DNA from: Vreelandella rituensis
GTDB taxonomy: Bacteria; Pseudomonadota; Gammaproteobacteria; Pseudomonadales; Halomonadaceae
Assembly (NCBI RefSeq): GCF_003336665.1
Contig: NZ_QPIJ01000015.1
Location: forward strand, 1-64,000
Reading direction: 5' to 3'
DNA: 64,000 nt
Shown here: positions 46,267 through 56,923 of the stretch, in pieces
How positions within the stretch are numbered: the first letter of the stretch is position 1
Layout: each line of letters opens with the position of its first letter
The notes under the pieces: generated by a model
Seen by the model: only the letters and a program-made list of their open reading frames with translations
Told to the model about the DNA's origin: nothing
The model's database searches: none
Translations under genes and position numbers: made by a program

Positions 46267-47823
46267 ATGACCACGACTCAAGCCGCTCCCCAAGTCCATG
46301 TTAATCTCAGCAGCGCCGAACTCATCGAGCGCGCCGTGGCCCGTGGTGAAGGCCGCCTGTCGGCCGATGGCGCCCTGGTAGTCAACACCGGTGAACGTAC
46401 CGGTCGCTCCCCCAAGGACCGCTTCATTGTCGACGAGCCGTCGACTCGCGATCAAATCGATTGGGGTAGCGTCAACCGTCCGTTCGATGCGGAAAAGTTC
46501 GATGCCCTCTGGGGGCGTGTAGACGATTATCTGGCCAGTGCCGATCATTTCGTTTCCGAACTGCATGTCGGCAGTGACCCGACTTATTATCTGCCGGTAC
46601 GCGTGACCACCGAAACCGCCTGGCACAACCTCTTCGGCCGCACCATGTTCGTGCGTCCCGAGGTATACAACCCCTCTGCCAAGAACAACTGGCAGATTCT
46701 CAATGCGCCGTTTTTCGAGTGTGAACCCAACCGCGATGGGACTAACTCCAACGGTTGCGTGATTATCAACTTCGCCCAGCAGAAAGTGTTGATCGCCGGC
46801 ATGCGTTACGCCGGGGAAATGAAGAAGGCGATGTTCTCGGTACAGAACTTCCTGTTGCCGGCGTTTGATGTATTGCCCATGCATTGCTCGGCTAACGTCG
46901 GAGAAGACGGCGAAACCTGCCTGTTCTTCGGGCTTTCCGGTACCGGCAAGACGACACTCTCCGCCGACTCGGGGCGCTATTTGATCGGTGACGACGAGCA
47001 CGGCTGGGGTGAAGGCACAGTATTCAATATCGAAGGGGGTTGCTACGCCAAATGTATCGACCTTTCCGAGAAAAACGAGCCGGTGATCTGGAAGGCCATC
47101 AAGTTCGGCACCGTGCTGGAAAACGTGGTGTTGAATGACCGGCGCGAACCCAATTACGCCGATGACGGCCTGACCCAGAACTCGCGCGCTGCCTACCCGC
47201 TTGAGCACATCGAAAAGCGTGTCTCGGAAAACCGTGCCGGTGAACCCAACGCCATCGTCTTCCTGACCTGCGACATGTCCGGCGTATTGCCGCCGGTATC
47301 CGTGTTGAGCAAGGAAGCCGCGGCGTACCATTTCCTTTCCGGTTATACCGCCAAGGTGGGGTCCACCGAGATGGGCTCTTCCGACGGGCTCGAAGCTACT
47401 TTCTCGACCTGCTTCGGCGCGCCGTTCTTCCCGCGCCCCGCACGTGAATACGCCGATCTACTCATCAAGCGGGTGGATGCCAAGGATGCCCAGGTGTATC
47501 TGGTCAATACCGGCTGGACCGGTGGTGCCTACGGTGAGGGCGGTGCTCGCTTCTCGATTCCCACCACCCGTGCCATTATCAGCGCGATTCAGTCCGGTGT
47601 GCTGCGTGAGGTGGAAACACGCCACGTGGACGGCCTCAATCTGGCGGTGCCGGTTGCCGTGCCGGGGGTGGATTCCAGCCTGCTCGACCCGCGCGATACC
47701 TGGCAAGACCGTGATGCCTACGATCGCAACCTCCAGGAGCTGGCGGCCAAGTTCGTGGATAACTTCAAGAAATTCGAAGGCGTCAGTGAGGCCATCGTCA
47801 AAGCCGGTCCGCAGCTGACCTGA
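46267..47823 (+). CDS. pckA: Phosphoenolpyruvate carboxykinase (ATP)
   Basis: A 518-residue ATP-type PEPCK with the P-loop [13 protein letters not shown], the metal-binding region [12 protein letters not shown], and [14 protein letters not shown] near the N-terminus. It converts oxaloacetate to PEP in gluconeogenesis. ATG 46267 is chosen, with AAGGAATCGAC upstream; longer frames lack support. A strong hairpin follows. Confidence 0.97.
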   Translation: MTTTQAAPQVHVNLSSAELIERAVARGEGRLSADGALVVNTGERTGRSPKDRFIVDEPSTRDQIDWGSVNRPFDAEKFDALWGRVDDYLASADHFVSELHVGSDPTYYLPVRVTTETAWHNLFGRTMFVRPEVYNPSAKNNWQILNAPFFECEPNRDGTNSNGCVIINFAQQKVLIAGMRYAGEMKKAMFSVQNFLLPAFDVLPMHCSANVGEDGETCLFFGLSGTGKTTLSADSGRYLIGDDEHGWGEGTVFNIEGGCYAKCIDLSEKNEPVIWKAIKFGTVLENVVLNDRREPNYADDGLTQNSRAAYPLEHIEKRVSENRAGEPNAIVFLTCDMSGVLPPVSVLSKEAAAYHFLSGYTAKVGSTEMGSSDGLEATFSTCFGAPFFPRPAREYADLLIKRVDAKDAQVYLVNTGWTGGAYGEGGARFSIPTTRAIISAIQSGVLREVETRHVDGLNLAVPVAVPGVDSSLLDPRDTWQDRDAYDRNLQELAAKFVDNFKKFEGVSEAIVKAGPQLT

Positions 47824-47885
47824 TTGCATGACAGGTTTGTATAGTTATTTTGCCTGGATGAACTGACCGCACAATCGGCAGTCTG

Positions 47886-47916
47886 AACGGGGGAAGCGTA
47901 TATCGCTTCCCCCGTT
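47886..47916 (+). terminator. Terminator hairpin after pckA
   Basis: Perfect 13-bp arms (47886-47898 and 47904-47916) form a very stable stem 60 bp past the pckA stop. The following T-tract is short (TTGCGTTT). Confidence 0.75.
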
Positions 47917-47987
47917 GCGTTTCTGGCATCTGGGGAAGGGCGAAGAATCGTTTACAACCTTGGTACAGATCAGACGGGAGAATTCTG

Positions 47988-48485
47988 ATGAAGCGTCGGC
48001 ATTTTTTAGGGTTGGCAGCGGCTACCGGTCTGGTGGGAAGTTTGCCGGGTGTCGCCTTTGGCTTTCCACGGTTGAAGCTTTCACGTGCTGCTGACATCAC
48101 GCCCCTCGAACTCAGCGATGCCGAGTGGCAGGAAAGACTGACGCCGGCGCAGTATGACGTCCTGCGTGACCATGCTACGGAGCCGGCTTTTTCCAGCCCA
48201 CTGAACGATGAATGGAGAGAAGGTCGCTATCAGTGTGCCGGCTGTGAGCTGGTGTTGTTCGAAAGCACCATGAAATACGAGTCGGGTACCGGCTGGCCAA
48301 GCTTTTTCGAGCATGTCGAGGGACACCTGTTGTCGAAACTCGACGTCAGCATGATCTGGCCGCGTACCGAATATCACTGCGCGCGTTGTGGTGGTCACCA
48401 GGGCCATGTTTTCGGAGATGGGCCTGATCCCAGCGGCTTGCGGTGGTGCAACAATGGGGTGGCATTGCGCTTTGTACCGGCATGA
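47988..48485 (+). CDS. msrB: Periplasmic (Tat) methionine sulfoxide reductase B
   Basis: A twin-arginine signal (MKRRHFLGLAAATG) suggests export of the folded protein. The MsrB domain has two zinc CxxC pairs (CAGCE, CARCGGHQGH) and the C-terminal catalytic Cys in LRWCNNGVALRF, where most MsrB proteins have R-Y-C-x-N-S. The protein reduces methionine-R-sulfoxide. The usual cytosolic MsrB lacks the signal; Tat export is inferred from the motif. Confidence 0.9.
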   Translation: MKRRHFLGLAAATGLVGSLPGVAFGFPRLKLSRAADITPLELSDAEWQERLTPAQYDVLRDHATEPAFSSPLNDEWREGRYQCAGCELVLFESTMKYESGTGWPSFFEHVEGHLLSKLDVSMIWPRTEYHCARCGGHQGHVFGDGPDPSGLRWCNNGVALRFVPA

Positions 48486-48550
48486 AGCGCCATTGCGGCG
48501 ATTGTGATACCTTGTCGCATCTTTGATGCCGCATGAGTTATTTGCGATAT

Positions 48551-50896
48551 ATGAATGTCAATCAGCGTATTATCTCGCGCCTTGCCGACGAGCTTGCCGT
48601 TCGCCCTCAGCAGGTCTCCGCCACTGTCGAGCTGCTTGACGGCGGCGCTACCGTGCCTTTCATTGCCCGTTACCGCAAGGAAGTCACCGGTGCCCTGGAC
48701 GATACTCAGTTGCGCCAGTTGGACGAACGTCTGCGTTACTTGCGTGAGCTGGAAGAGCGGCGTGCCGCGGTTATCGCCGCCATCGATGAGCAGGGCAAGC
48801 TGAGCGATGAGTTGGCGGCCAAGCTGCAAGCTGCCGATACCAAGCAACGGCTGGAAGACCTTTACCTTCCCTACAAGAAAAAGCGTCGCACCAAGGCCCA
48901 GATAGCCCGAGAGGCGGGTCTGGAGCCGCTGGCCGATGCCTTGCTTGGCGACCCGACCTTGAATCCGGAGTCCGAGGCTGCCCACTACCTGCGCCCCGCT
49001 GAAGGTGATATTCCCGCCATCGAAGATGCCAAGGCGGCACTCGACGGTGCCAAGCAGATTCTGATGGAGCGCTTTGCCGAAGACCCGGAATTGATCGGCA
49101 TGTTGCGTGAACGGTTATGGGCCGAAGGACGGCTGAGCGCGCGTTTGCTTGAGGGCAAGCAGCAGGAAGGCGCCAAGTTCTCCGATTATTTCGAGCACGA
49201 TGAAGCCCTTGCCAAGGTGCCCTCTCACCGGGCGCTGGCCATGTTCCGTGGCCGCAACGAAGGTGTGCTGAGCCTGGCGATTCGTTTGCCGGGGGAAGAG
49301 GAGGCACCGCTGCATCCCGCCCAGGTGATGATCGCCCGGCAGTTCGGCCTTCGCGATCAAGGGCGTGCCGCCGACCGCTGGTTGGCCGAGGTGGTGCGCT
49401 GGACCTGGCGAGTGAAACTCTATACCGCCCTGGAAACGGAATTGCTGGGCCGCCTGCGTGAGCAGGCCGAACTGACCGCGATCGAAGTGTTTGCCGCCAA
49501 CCTGAAAGACCTGCTGCTGGCCGCGCCCGCCGGGCCCAAGGTCACCCTGGCGATCGACCCCGGCCAGCGTACCGGCTGCAAGGTCGCGGTGGTGGACGCC
49601 ACCGGTCAGTTCGTGGCGCATGCCACCATCTACCCTCATGCGCCGCAGAAGCAATGGCGGGAATCCCTGGCCGAGCTTGCCCGCTTGGCGAAAACCCATG
49701 ATGTGGAACTGGTGGCCATCGGCAACGGGACCGCCAGTCGTGAAACTGACAAGCTGGCCGCCGAGTTGGTACAGCTGCTGGCGCCCGAGCAGCGTCTGAG
49801 CAAGGTCATGGTCAGTGAGGCGGGCGCCTCGGTGTATTCGGCCTCGGAATATGCCGCCCGTGAATTTCCCGATCTGGATGTCACGCTGCGCGGCGCGGTG
49901 TCGATCGCCCGGCGCTTGCAAGACCCCTTGGCGGAACTGGTCAAGATCGAGCCCAAGTCCATCGGGGTGGGTCAATACCAGCACGACGTTTCCCAGCTGC
50001 AGCTCTCGAAAAGTCTGGAAGTGGTGATCGAGGACTGTGTGAACGCCGTGGGGGTGGATCTCAATACCGCTTCCAGTGCCTTGCTTTCAAGGGTGGCCGG
50101 GCTGAGTACCACCCTGGCCGAAAACATCGTCATGCAGCGCAACCAGCAGGGCGCGTTCAAGACACGCAAGGCCTTGCTGGAGGTCAGCCGTCTGGGGCCG
50201 AAAACTTTCGAGCAGTGCGCTGGTTTCCTGCGTATCAACGGGGCGGAAAATCCCTTGGATGGCAGTGCCGTCCACCCGGAAGCCTATTCGTTGGTGAAGC
50301 GTATGGCTAAGCACAGCGGGCGTGATCTGGGCGGCTTGATCGGTGACAGCGCCGCGATCAAGGCGCTCGATCCCGCCGACTTTGCCGATGAACGCTTTGG
50401 TATTCCCACGGTCAGTGACATTCTTAAGGAACTGGACAAGCCCGGGCGGGACCCGCGGCCTGAATTCCGTGCCGCTGAATTTCGTGAAGGGGTGGAAACC
50501 CTGAAGGACCTGGAAGCCGGCATGGTTCTGGAGGGCACGGTCACCAACGTGACCCATTTCGGTGCCTTTGTGGATATCGGCGTTCACCAGGATGGTCTGG
50601 TGCATATTTCTGCGCTTGCCGATCGTTTTGTCGAAGACCCGCGCAGCGTGGTCAAGGCCGGTGATATCGTCCAGGTCAAAGTGATGAACGTGGATATTCC
50701 GCGCAAGCGCATCGGGCTTTCCATGCGTCTGGATGACAGCGTGGAAGAAGAGGGTGCCGCGCCTTCCCGCCAGCCGGACACTAGCGCCAATGCCCGGCGT
50801 CGCCCGGCCAAGAGTCGGGGAAAAGCGACACAGGAAGACAGCGCCCCCATGGGGGCGTTGGGTGCGGCGCTGCTCAAGGCACGCCGGGATAACTAA
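48551..50896 (+). CDS. tex: Tex-family RNA-binding transcription factor
   Basis: A 781-residue Tex protein starting [15 protein letters not shown]. It has the N-terminal helical domain, a YqgF-like fold ([17 protein letters not shown]), helix-hairpin-helix motifs ([32 protein letters not shown]) and a C-terminal S1 domain ([21 protein letters not shown]). Tex affects transcription or RNA turnover. An ATG at 48533 would add six unusual residues. Confidence 0.95.
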   Translation: MNVNQRIISRLADELAVRPQQVSATVELLDGGATVPFIARYRKEVTGALDDTQLRQLDERLRYLRELEERRAAVIAAIDEQGKLSDELAAKLQAADTKQRLEDLYLPYKKKRRTKAQIAREAGLEPLADALLGDPTLNPESEAAHYLRPAEGDIPAIEDAKAALDGAKQILMERFAEDPELIGMLRERLWAEGRLSARLLEGKQQEGAKFSDYFEHDEALAKVPSHRALAMFRGRNEGVLSLAIRLPGEEEAPLHPAQVMIARQFGLRDQGRAADRWLAEVVRWTWRVKLYTALETELLGRLREQAELTAIEVFAANLKDLLLAAPAGPKVTLAIDPGQRTGCKVAVVDATGQFVAHATIYPHAPQKQWRESLAELARLAKTHDVELVAIGNGTASRETDKLAAELVQLLAPEQRLSKVMVSEAGASVYSASEYAAREFPDLDVTLRGAVSIARRLQDPLAELVKIEPKSIGVGQYQHDVSQLQLSKSLEVVIEDCVNAVGVDLNTASSALLSRVAGLSTTLAENIVMQRNQQGAFKTRKALLEVSRLGPKTFEQCAGFLRINGAENPLDGSAVHPEAYSLVKRMAKHSGRDLGGLIGDSAAIKALDPADFADERFGIPTVSDILKELDKPGRDPRPEFRAAEFREGVETLKDLEAGMVLEGTVTNVTHFGAFVDIGVHQDGLVHISALADRFVEDPRSVVKAGDIVQVKVMNVDIPRKRIGLSMRLDDSVEEEGAAPSRQPDTSANARRRPAKSRGKATQEDSAPMGALGAALLKARRDN

Positions 50897-50897
50897 T

Positions 50898-50940
50898 GCC
50901 TGTGAGATAACCAAGCCTGTGAGATGACTCTAAGCCTGTG
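50898..50940. repeat. Three short direct repeats after tex
   Basis: GCCTGTGAGAT occurs at 50898-50908 and 50915-50925, with a partial third copy (GCCTGTG) at 50934-50940. Probable slippage or decay; no function suggested. Confidence 0.7.
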
Positions 50941-51009
50941 TGGCTTGAATCTTGCCATGGCGACGCCATATCCTTCTGGTTTGATGGCTCCGCCGATCGA
51001 TTTCACCCA

Positions 51010-51030
51010 GGCCCGCTCGGCGGGCCTTTT
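51010..51030 (+). terminator. Terminator between tex and gshA
   Basis: Perfect 7-bp arms GGCCCGC/GCGGGCC with a TCG loop (51010-51026) are followed by TTTT. Confidence 0.8.
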
Positions 51031-51047
51031 GACAAGGAGCGTTCACC

Positions 51048-52757
51048 TTGCTTGAACCTCTTGCTGTGCCAAGCTCATCCACTGAGTCAATGACAGACTC
51101 GGTGCCCACTGCACTTACCCAGCAGGTGGATCGCCTGATCCCGGCGGCCCGCCAGGGGCGTATCAGCCGTCTGCGCCGTGGTCTGGAAAAAGAGGGCTTG
51201 CGCGTTGATCCTGAGGGGCGCATCGCTCAGACCCCGCACCCTTGGGCGTTAGGCTCCAAGCTGACTCATCCGCATATCACCACGGATTACTCCGAAGCCC
51301 TGCTGGAATATATCACCCCGGTATATTCGCAGCCGCGCGAAGCGCTGTCCTTCATGGCTGATCTGCACCGCTTCAGTTATCGCTACCTGGGTGAGGAGTT
51401 GATCTGGCCGGGCAGCATGCCCGCGCGTCTGTCGGGCAATGAAAGTATTCCGATTGCCGATTACGGCACGTCCAATGTGGGCAAGATGAAAAAGGTTTAT
51501 CGCAAGGGGCTGGATGTGCGCTACGGGCGCATCATGCAGGCGATTGCCGGCGTGCATTACAACGTCTCGCTGGCCGACGACATGTGGCAGGCGCTGCGTG
51601 AGCTGGATGGCGCCACCGCAACGCCGTTCAACGATTATCGCTCGACACGCTATTTTGGTTTGATCCGGCATTTTCGGCGACACAGCTGGCTGTTGCTCTA
51701 CCTGTTCGGTGCGTCACCGGCCATCGACAAGAGCTTTCTCGACAAGCACGCCCTGCCCGGCGGCAAGGTGCCGGAAAAACTCAAGGTGCTCGATGAACAG
51801 ACGTACTTCGCGCCTTATGCGACCACCCTGCGCATGTCCGACCTGGGCTATCAGAACAAGGTGCAGGCACAGCTCAAGATCTGCTTCAACTCCTTGTCGA
51901 ATTACGTCAACACCTTGCGCCATGCGATCTCCAGCCCCTGGCCGGATTATGAAAAGCTGGGCGTCAAGGTTACCGACGAGTCGGGCGAGACGCAGTGGCA
52001 ACAACTCAACGCCAATATCCTGCAGATCGAAAACGAGTACTACAGCGATATTCGCCCCAAGCGCGTGACACGTCACAATGAAACCCCAAGCCAGGCGCTT
52101 GAATCGCGTGGCGTGGAGTACATCGAAGTGCGCTGCCTGGACCTCAATCCTTTTGATGCCCTGGGGATTACCGAGACGCAGATGCGCTTCATGGATACCT
52201 TCCTGATGTGGTGTCTGCTCAGTGACAGCCCCTGGATCAGCGACGAGGAATGCGACCGTCTGGATGACAACCGGCGCCTGGTGGTGGAGCGCGGCCGTGA
52301 CCCGGCGTTGCGTCTGCTCAACGATGGCGACGCCTGTTCCATCGCCCAGTGGGGTGGGCAGATCTTTGCTGAAATGGCTGAGGTAAGCCGTTTGCTGGAC
52401 GCCATGGAAGACGGCTCGCCGCATGCCGAGGCGTTGCAAGCCCTGGCGCCTCTGCTGGAGAACCCGGATCTCACTCCTTCCGGCCGCTTGTTGACTCGCC
52501 TGCAGGACAATCAAGAATCGCTGAGCGATGCCATGCTGGCGCTGGCCAAGCAACAGCAGGCGGAATTCATGGCGCAGCCTGCGTCTCAGCGCGCCCGGGA
52601 GGCGTTGCTGGAGCAGCTGGTGGAAACCTCTCATCAGCAGCAGCAAGATATCGAGCAAGCCGATACGCAGAGTTTCGATGCGTTTCTTGACGATTATTTC
52701 AGCCGGGCTCGCGAATCGCGTGTGTCGAGCTCGCTTGCCTCCGGAGCCGCTTCTTGA
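51048..52757 (+). CDS. gshA: Glutamate-cysteine ligase
   Basis: A 569-residue GshA of the E. coli/proteobacterial type (LTHPHITTDYSEALLEYITPV; GEELIWPGSMPA; HYNVSL; EVRCLDLNPFDALGI). It makes gamma-glutamylcysteine, the first step to glutathione. The start is a TTG with AAGGAG 7 bp upstream; an ATG at 51090 is the alternative. dsbB overlaps its stop. Confidence 0.94.
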   Translation: MLEPLAVPSSSTESMTDSVPTALTQQVDRLIPAARQGRISRLRRGLEKEGLRVDPEGRIAQTPHPWALGSKLTHPHITTDYSEALLEYITPVYSQPREALSFMADLHRFSYRYLGEELIWPGSMPARLSGNESIPIADYGTSNVGKMKKVYRKGLDVRYGRIMQAIAGVHYNVSLADDMWQALRELDGATATPFNDYRSTRYFGLIRHFRRHSWLLLYLFGASPAIDKSFLDKHALPGGKVPEKLKVLDEQTYFAPYATTLRMSDLGYQNKVQAQLKICFNSLSNYVNTLRHAISSPWPDYEKLGVKVTDESGETQWQQLNANILQIENEYYSDIRPKRVTRHNETPSQALESRGVEYIEVRCLDLNPFDALGITETQMRFMDTFLMWCLLSDSPWISDEECDRLDDNRRLVVERGRDPALRLLNDGDACSIAQWGGQIFAEMAEVSRLLDAMEDGSPHAEALQALAPLLENPDLTPSGRLLTRLQDNQESLSDAMLALAKQQQAEFMAQPASQRAREALLEQLVETSHQQQQDIEQADTQSFDAFLDDYFSRARESRVSSSLASGAAS

Positions 52758-53269
52758 ATGTCACGACCGTACGTCCGGTAGCGCTGGTGGGCCTGGCATT
52801 CTGCGCCCTGATGATGGTCGTCGCACTGAGTCTTGAGCATATCGCCGGGCTGGCGCCGTGTCCGCTGTGCATCTTTCAGCGTGTGGCGGTATTGGCCACG
52901 GCAGCGGTACTTGCGGTGGCAGCCGTGCATAACCCCGGCGGGCGGTTGGGCGCGGCGGTATACGGTGTGCTTGGGCTTGTGACTGTGAGTGGTGGTGCAT
53001 TCATCGCCGGTCGGCATGTATGGCTGCAGACGCTGCCTGCGGATAAAGTTCCCAGCTGTGGGCCCGGGCTGGACTACATGCTGGATATTCTGCCGCTTCA
53101 GGACGTGGTGGGAATGGTGCTTTCAGGCTCAGGCGAGTGCGCCGAGATAGATTTCATGCTGTTGGGTCTTTCTCTGCCCGCCTGGACGCTGATCGGTTTT
53201 GCCATCCTGGCGCTGGTCCCGCTGAGGCTCCTTTGGCTGGCATGGGCCAAGGACCGCCAAGTTCATTAG
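52754..53269 (+). CDS. dsbB: Disulfide bond formation protein DsbB
   Basis: A 171-residue four-helix inner-membrane protein with the quinone-linked CPLC motif (LAPCPLCIFQR) and the periplasmic loop pair (VPSCGPG ... GSGECAE). It reoxidises DsbA. It starts with TTG overlapping the gshA TGA (TTGA), indicating coupled translation. Confidence 0.93.
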   Translation: MNVTTVRPVALVGLAFCALMMVVALSLEHIAGLAPCPLCIFQRVAVLATAAVLAVAAVHNPGGRLGAAVYGVLGLVTVSGGAFIAGRHVWLQTLPADKVPSCGPGLDYMLDILPLQDVVGMVLSGSGECAEIDFMLLGLSLPAWTLIGFAILALVPLRLLWLAWAKDRQVH

Positions 53270-53351
53270 TCGGCGGGATTGACAGCGGGAACAGGAACAA
53301 GCGAATCTAGCCTCGTATAGAGAGAGCTGGTATCACCAAGGAGAGAATTCC

Positions 53352-53846
53352 ATGCTCGAAGATTGTAAAAATGCCCGGGAACGCTGGGGCGGTGTGCACT
53401 CGCTGATCGATCGCTGGCTGGATCAGCGCCACGAGCTACTGGTGAGTTTCGTTGAACTCAATGACGCCTGTGATGCGGAGCTTGAAACGGTCAGCAAGGC
53501 GGGGATCGATCATTTCAGTGAAGTGCTGATGGATTACATCAGTGCGGGGCATTTCGAGATCTACCCGCAACTGGCGGAAGAAGCTCGCGCCTTCAATGAT
53601 GATCAGGCGCTGCTGATTGCCGACAAGCTGCTTGAACGCCTGGAAATGTCCACCGAATTGGTCTTGGCGTTCGATACCGATTACGCCACCGCACTGAGCT
53701 GTGAGCATAATCTTTCTCGCCTGCCGGCCTGGCTCGAGCGTCTGGCCAAGGGGTTGAGCGATCGCTTCGTTCTCGAGGATCAGCTGATCGCCCGGATGCA
53801 CGCCGTGCATAGTCCCAGTGCAGTCGTGGCTTCAGCAGCACCCTAA
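53352..53846 (+). CDS. rsd: Anti-sigma-70 factor Rsd/AlgQ
   Basis: An all-helical 164-residue Rsd/AlgQ protein (CKNARERWGGVHSLIDRWLDQRHELL; GHFEIYPQLAEEA; LIARMHAVHSPS). It binds region 4 of sigma-70 and shifts RNA polymerase use in stationary phase. Its stop overlaps the convergent RND gene stop by 4 bp. AAGGAGAG precedes the ATG. Confidence 0.93.
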   Translation: MLEDCKNARERWGGVHSLIDRWLDQRHELLVSFVELNDACDAELETVSKAGIDHFSEVLMDYISAGHFEIYPQLAEEARAFNDDQALLIADKLLERLEMSTELVLAFDTDYATALSCEHNLSRLPAWLERLAKGLSDRFVLEDQLIARMHAVHSPSAVVASAAP

Positions 53847-56800
53847 ACGGCCCTTTGGCGATGCCGCCTGCTGCCGAGCACCAGCATGCAGGGGGTCAGC
53901 AGCAAGGTAAGGGCGGTGGCAAAGGTCAAGCCGCCGGCAATGGCGCTCGACATCTGCGACCACCACTGAGCCGAAGGGGCATTGAAGCCCAGAGATGGCG
54001 CAAACAGATTCACGTTCACGCCCAGCACCATGGGCATTAGACCCAGCACCGTGGTGATGGCGGTCAACAGCACCGGGCGTAAACGTAGGCAACCCGCTTC
54101 AAGGGCTGCGGCGCCCGGCTCAAGCCCTGTGCCGCGCAGCTCATTGTAGGTGTCGATCAGTACGATATTGTTGTTGACCACAATGCCCGCCAAGGCAATC
54201 ACCCCCATGCCGACCATCACGATACCGAAGGCTTGCCCGGTCACAAGCAACCCCATCAAGACGCCGGCGGTGGAAAACACGATCGCCGAGAGCACCAACC
54301 CCGCCTGATAGAAACTGTTGAACTGAGTCACCAGGATCAACGCCATCAAGCCGATCGCTACCATGAAGGCGGTTCCCAGAAACTGGGCCGATTCCTGCTG
54401 ATCTTCCTGTTCGCCGGCGACATTGACCATGACACCCTCTGGCAATGAGGAAAAAGCGGTTTCGGCCAGGGCGCGCAGGCGCTCGTCAGCCTGGTAGCCG
54501 GGGGCCAGGTCGGCTTCCAGGGTAATCGTCCGGCGACCGTCGATGCGGTGCAGAGTGCCTACCTTGGGACCCGGCGTGATCTTGACGAAATTGGTGATGG
54601 GCACTTGGCCGCGTGGGGTATTGAGGGTCAGACGTTCGAGTTGATTCAAAGAGCGCCACTGCTCAGGCAAGCGAACGCGAATATCCACCTCGTCATTGAC
54701 CCCCTGGGGGCGATAAGAGGAAACGCGCAAGCCGGTGGTCAATAACTGCACGGCACTGCCAATGGTGGTGACGTCGGTTCCGAAACGAGCCGCCGCCTCA
54801 CGGTCCACGTTTAGCCGCCACTCCACGCCCGGCAAGCTGCGGTTATCCTGAATATCCTCGAAGCCGCCCAGCTCAGCCATCTGCCGGCGCAGAAGCTCTA
54901 CCGCATCGGCGATACGTTCCGGTTGAACGGCGCTGACTTCCAGTACGATGGGTTTGCCGCCCCCGGGGCCCATCTCCTGTTCGCGAAACTCCAGAATGAT
55001 GCCGGGGATATCGCGGCTGCGCTCGGCCATGTCGTTCAGAATCGCTTGAGCCGGGCGCCTTTGATGCCAGTCGATCAACTGAAACTGAAGCACTCCAATA
55101 ACATCATTACCTAACTGCTCGTTGGGCACCGCAAAGGAGCGGGCATACAGCGCCTGGACTTCGCTCATGCCGGTCAGGCGTCTTTCGACGCGCTGCACGA
55201 TGGCATCGGTTTCCTCGGCGGAGTAATCACCTCGAGCGCGTACCAGTACCTGGGCGCTCTCCGGTTCCACCGACGGGAAAAAGTCCACCCCGTGGTTGAA
55301 ACGGGCATAACCGGTGTAGATCAAGGCGATGAGCAGCAAGGTGAACGTCAGGACCCAGCCGGGATGAACAAGCAGTCGGCTTAGCGTGGTTCGGTAGAAC
55401 CTGCCCAGGGTGGTCGTGCGTTGCTGGTCGGAAGAACCCTTGGTGGGGCGAGCCGTCTTGCGGGTGAAAATACTGCCTAGCGTGGGTAGAAATATCAGGG
55501 CCATGGCCAGTGACGCCAGCAGGCAGAGGATTACCGTGGCCGGAAGGTATTTCATGAACTGGCCGACCACCCCGGGCCAGAATAACAGAGGAATGAACAC
55601 CGCCAGGGTAGTGGCGGTAGAAGCAATTACCGGCCAGCTCATGCGCGCCGAGGCGTTCAGCCAGGCGTCTCGCGGGGATTGATGCTCACGCAGATGACGG
55701 TCGGCCAGCTCACTCACCACGATGGCGCCATCGACCAGCATGCCTGCCACCAGAATCAGCGCAAACAACACTACGATATTGAGGGTGAAGCCTAAGGTGC
55801 CTATCAGCAGGATGCCGGTCAAGAAGGCGCCGGGAATGGTCAGGCCCACCAACAAGGCGGTACGCCACCCCATGACCGCCACCACCACAATCAACACCAG
55901 CACCACGGCGGTAAGCACATTGTTCAAAAGCTCCGAGAGCATGTCTCGAACCGTGGTGGACTCGTCGAGAATGGTGGTGATATGCAGCGACTCCGGAAGC
56001 ATCTCCTCGGCTTCGGCAAGCCGCTCACGCACAGCGCCGATGGTGGCGATGATATTGGCACCGGCCCGTTTGGAGATCTCCAATACCACCGCCGGTTGGC
56101 CATCGATGCGCGCAAAGCCTTGCGGGTCCTTGAAAGTAGGATGAATCCAGGCGACATCGCCGAAAGTGACCACGCGGTCCCCTTCCACCTTGACCGGCAT
56201 GTTCATGACGTCTTCCAGCGTCTCGATAATCCCGGGAACCTTCAGTGCCAGGCGACCCGCGCCGGTATCCAGGCTGCCCGCGGCCACTAGGCGGTTGTTG
56301 CGCGCTACCTGATTGAACAGGGTATCGAAATTCACGTCATAGCTTTCCAGCACCAGGGGGTCGATGACGATTTCCAGAAGCTCGTCGCGGTCACCGCCGA
56401 TATCCACTTCCAGAACGTCGGCGATGCCTTCGAACTCCTCCTTGAGTCGCCGGGCCAGGGTGATTCGCTGGCGGGTGTCCAGTTGTCCCGAAAGTCCTAG
56501 GCTCAGTACCGGAAACTCCGAGACATTGACTTCCATGACGCGAGGTTCATCAGCCTCTGAAGGCAGGGTGGTGCGGGCGATATCGACTTGCTCGCGCACT
56601 TCCGAAAGGGCGGCGTCGGGGTCGAAACCCGGGTCGAATTCCAGGGTGATGGAGGCATGGCCTTCGCTGGACTGGGCGCTGAGTTTTCGCAGCCCTTCGA
56701 TACCGCTGAGTTCCTGCTCCATGGGCCGAACCAGTAGCCGTTCGCCGTCTTCGGGGCTAACGCCTTCAAGCGAGAGCGCCACGTAGACCAACGGTATGGT

Positions 56801-56923
56801 GACATCGGGGTTGGCTTCCTTGGGAATCACTTGCCAGGACACGATGCCGGCTGCCAATAGCCCGAAAAGCAACAGCAAGGTGGTGCGGGCATGAGATATC
56901 GCGGCGTCAATCAGTCGGCGCAT
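53843..56923 (-). CDS. RND-family efflux permease (AcrB-type)
   Basis: A 1026-residue HAE1-type RND pump with twelve predicted TM helices in two halves. The proton-relay Asp is in AGMLVDGAIVVSEL (TM4), and the periplasmic porter/docking segments show RND repeats (IPLVYVALSLEGVSPEDGE). It exports drugs, solvents or lipophilic compounds with the adaptor encoded upstream; the substrate is unknown. ATG 56923 has AGGAAG upstream and overlaps the adaptor end by 17 bp. No TolC gene is adjacent. Confidence 0.93.
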   Translation of the reverse strand: MRRLIDAAISHARTTLLLLFGLLAAGIVSWQVIPKEANPDVTIPLVYVALSLEGVSPEDGERLLVRPMEQELSGIEGLRKLSAQSSEGHASITLEFDPGFDPDAALSEVREQVDIARTTLPSEADEPRVMEVNVSEFPVLSLGLSGQLDTRQRITLARRLKEEFEGIADVLEVDIGGDRDELLEIVIDPLVLESYDVNFDTLFNQVARNNRLVAAGSLDTGAGRLALKVPGIIETLEDVMNMPVKVEGDRVVTFGDVAWIHPTFKDPQGFARIDGQPAVVLEISKRAGANIIATIGAVRERLAEAEEMLPESLHITTILDESTTVRDMLSELLNNVLTAVVLVLIVVVAVMGWRTALLVGLTIPGAFLTGILLIGTLGFTLNIVVLFALILVAGMLVDGAIVVSELADRHLREHQSPRDAWLNASARMSWPVIASTATTLAVFIPLLFWPGVVGQFMKYLPATVILCLLASLAMALIFLPTLGSIFTRKTARPTKGSSDQQRTTTLGRFYRTTLSRLLVHPGWVLTFTLLLIALIYTGYARFNHGVDFFPSVEPESAQVLVRARGDYSAEETDAIVQRVERRLTGMSEVQALYARSFAVPNEQLGNDVIGVLQFQLIDWHQRRPAQAILNDMAERSRDIPGIILEFREQEMGPGGGKPIVLEVSAVQPERIADAVELLRRQMAELGGFEDIQDNRSLPGVEWRLNVDREAAARFGTDVTTIGSAVQLLTTGLRVSSYRPQGVNDEVDIRVRLPEQWRSLNQLERLTLNTPRGQVPITNFVKITPGPKVGTLHRIDGRRTITLEADLAPGYQADERLRALAETAFSSLPEGVMVNVAGEQEDQQESAQFLGTAFMVAIGLMALILVTQFNSFYQAGLVLSAIVFSTAGVLMGLLVTGQAFGIVMVGMGVIALAGIVVNNNIVLIDTYNELRGTGLEPGAAALEAGCLRLRPVLLTAITTVLGLMPMVLGVNVNLFAPSLGFNAPSAQWWSQMSSAIAGGLTFATALTLLLTPCMLVLGSRRHRQRAV

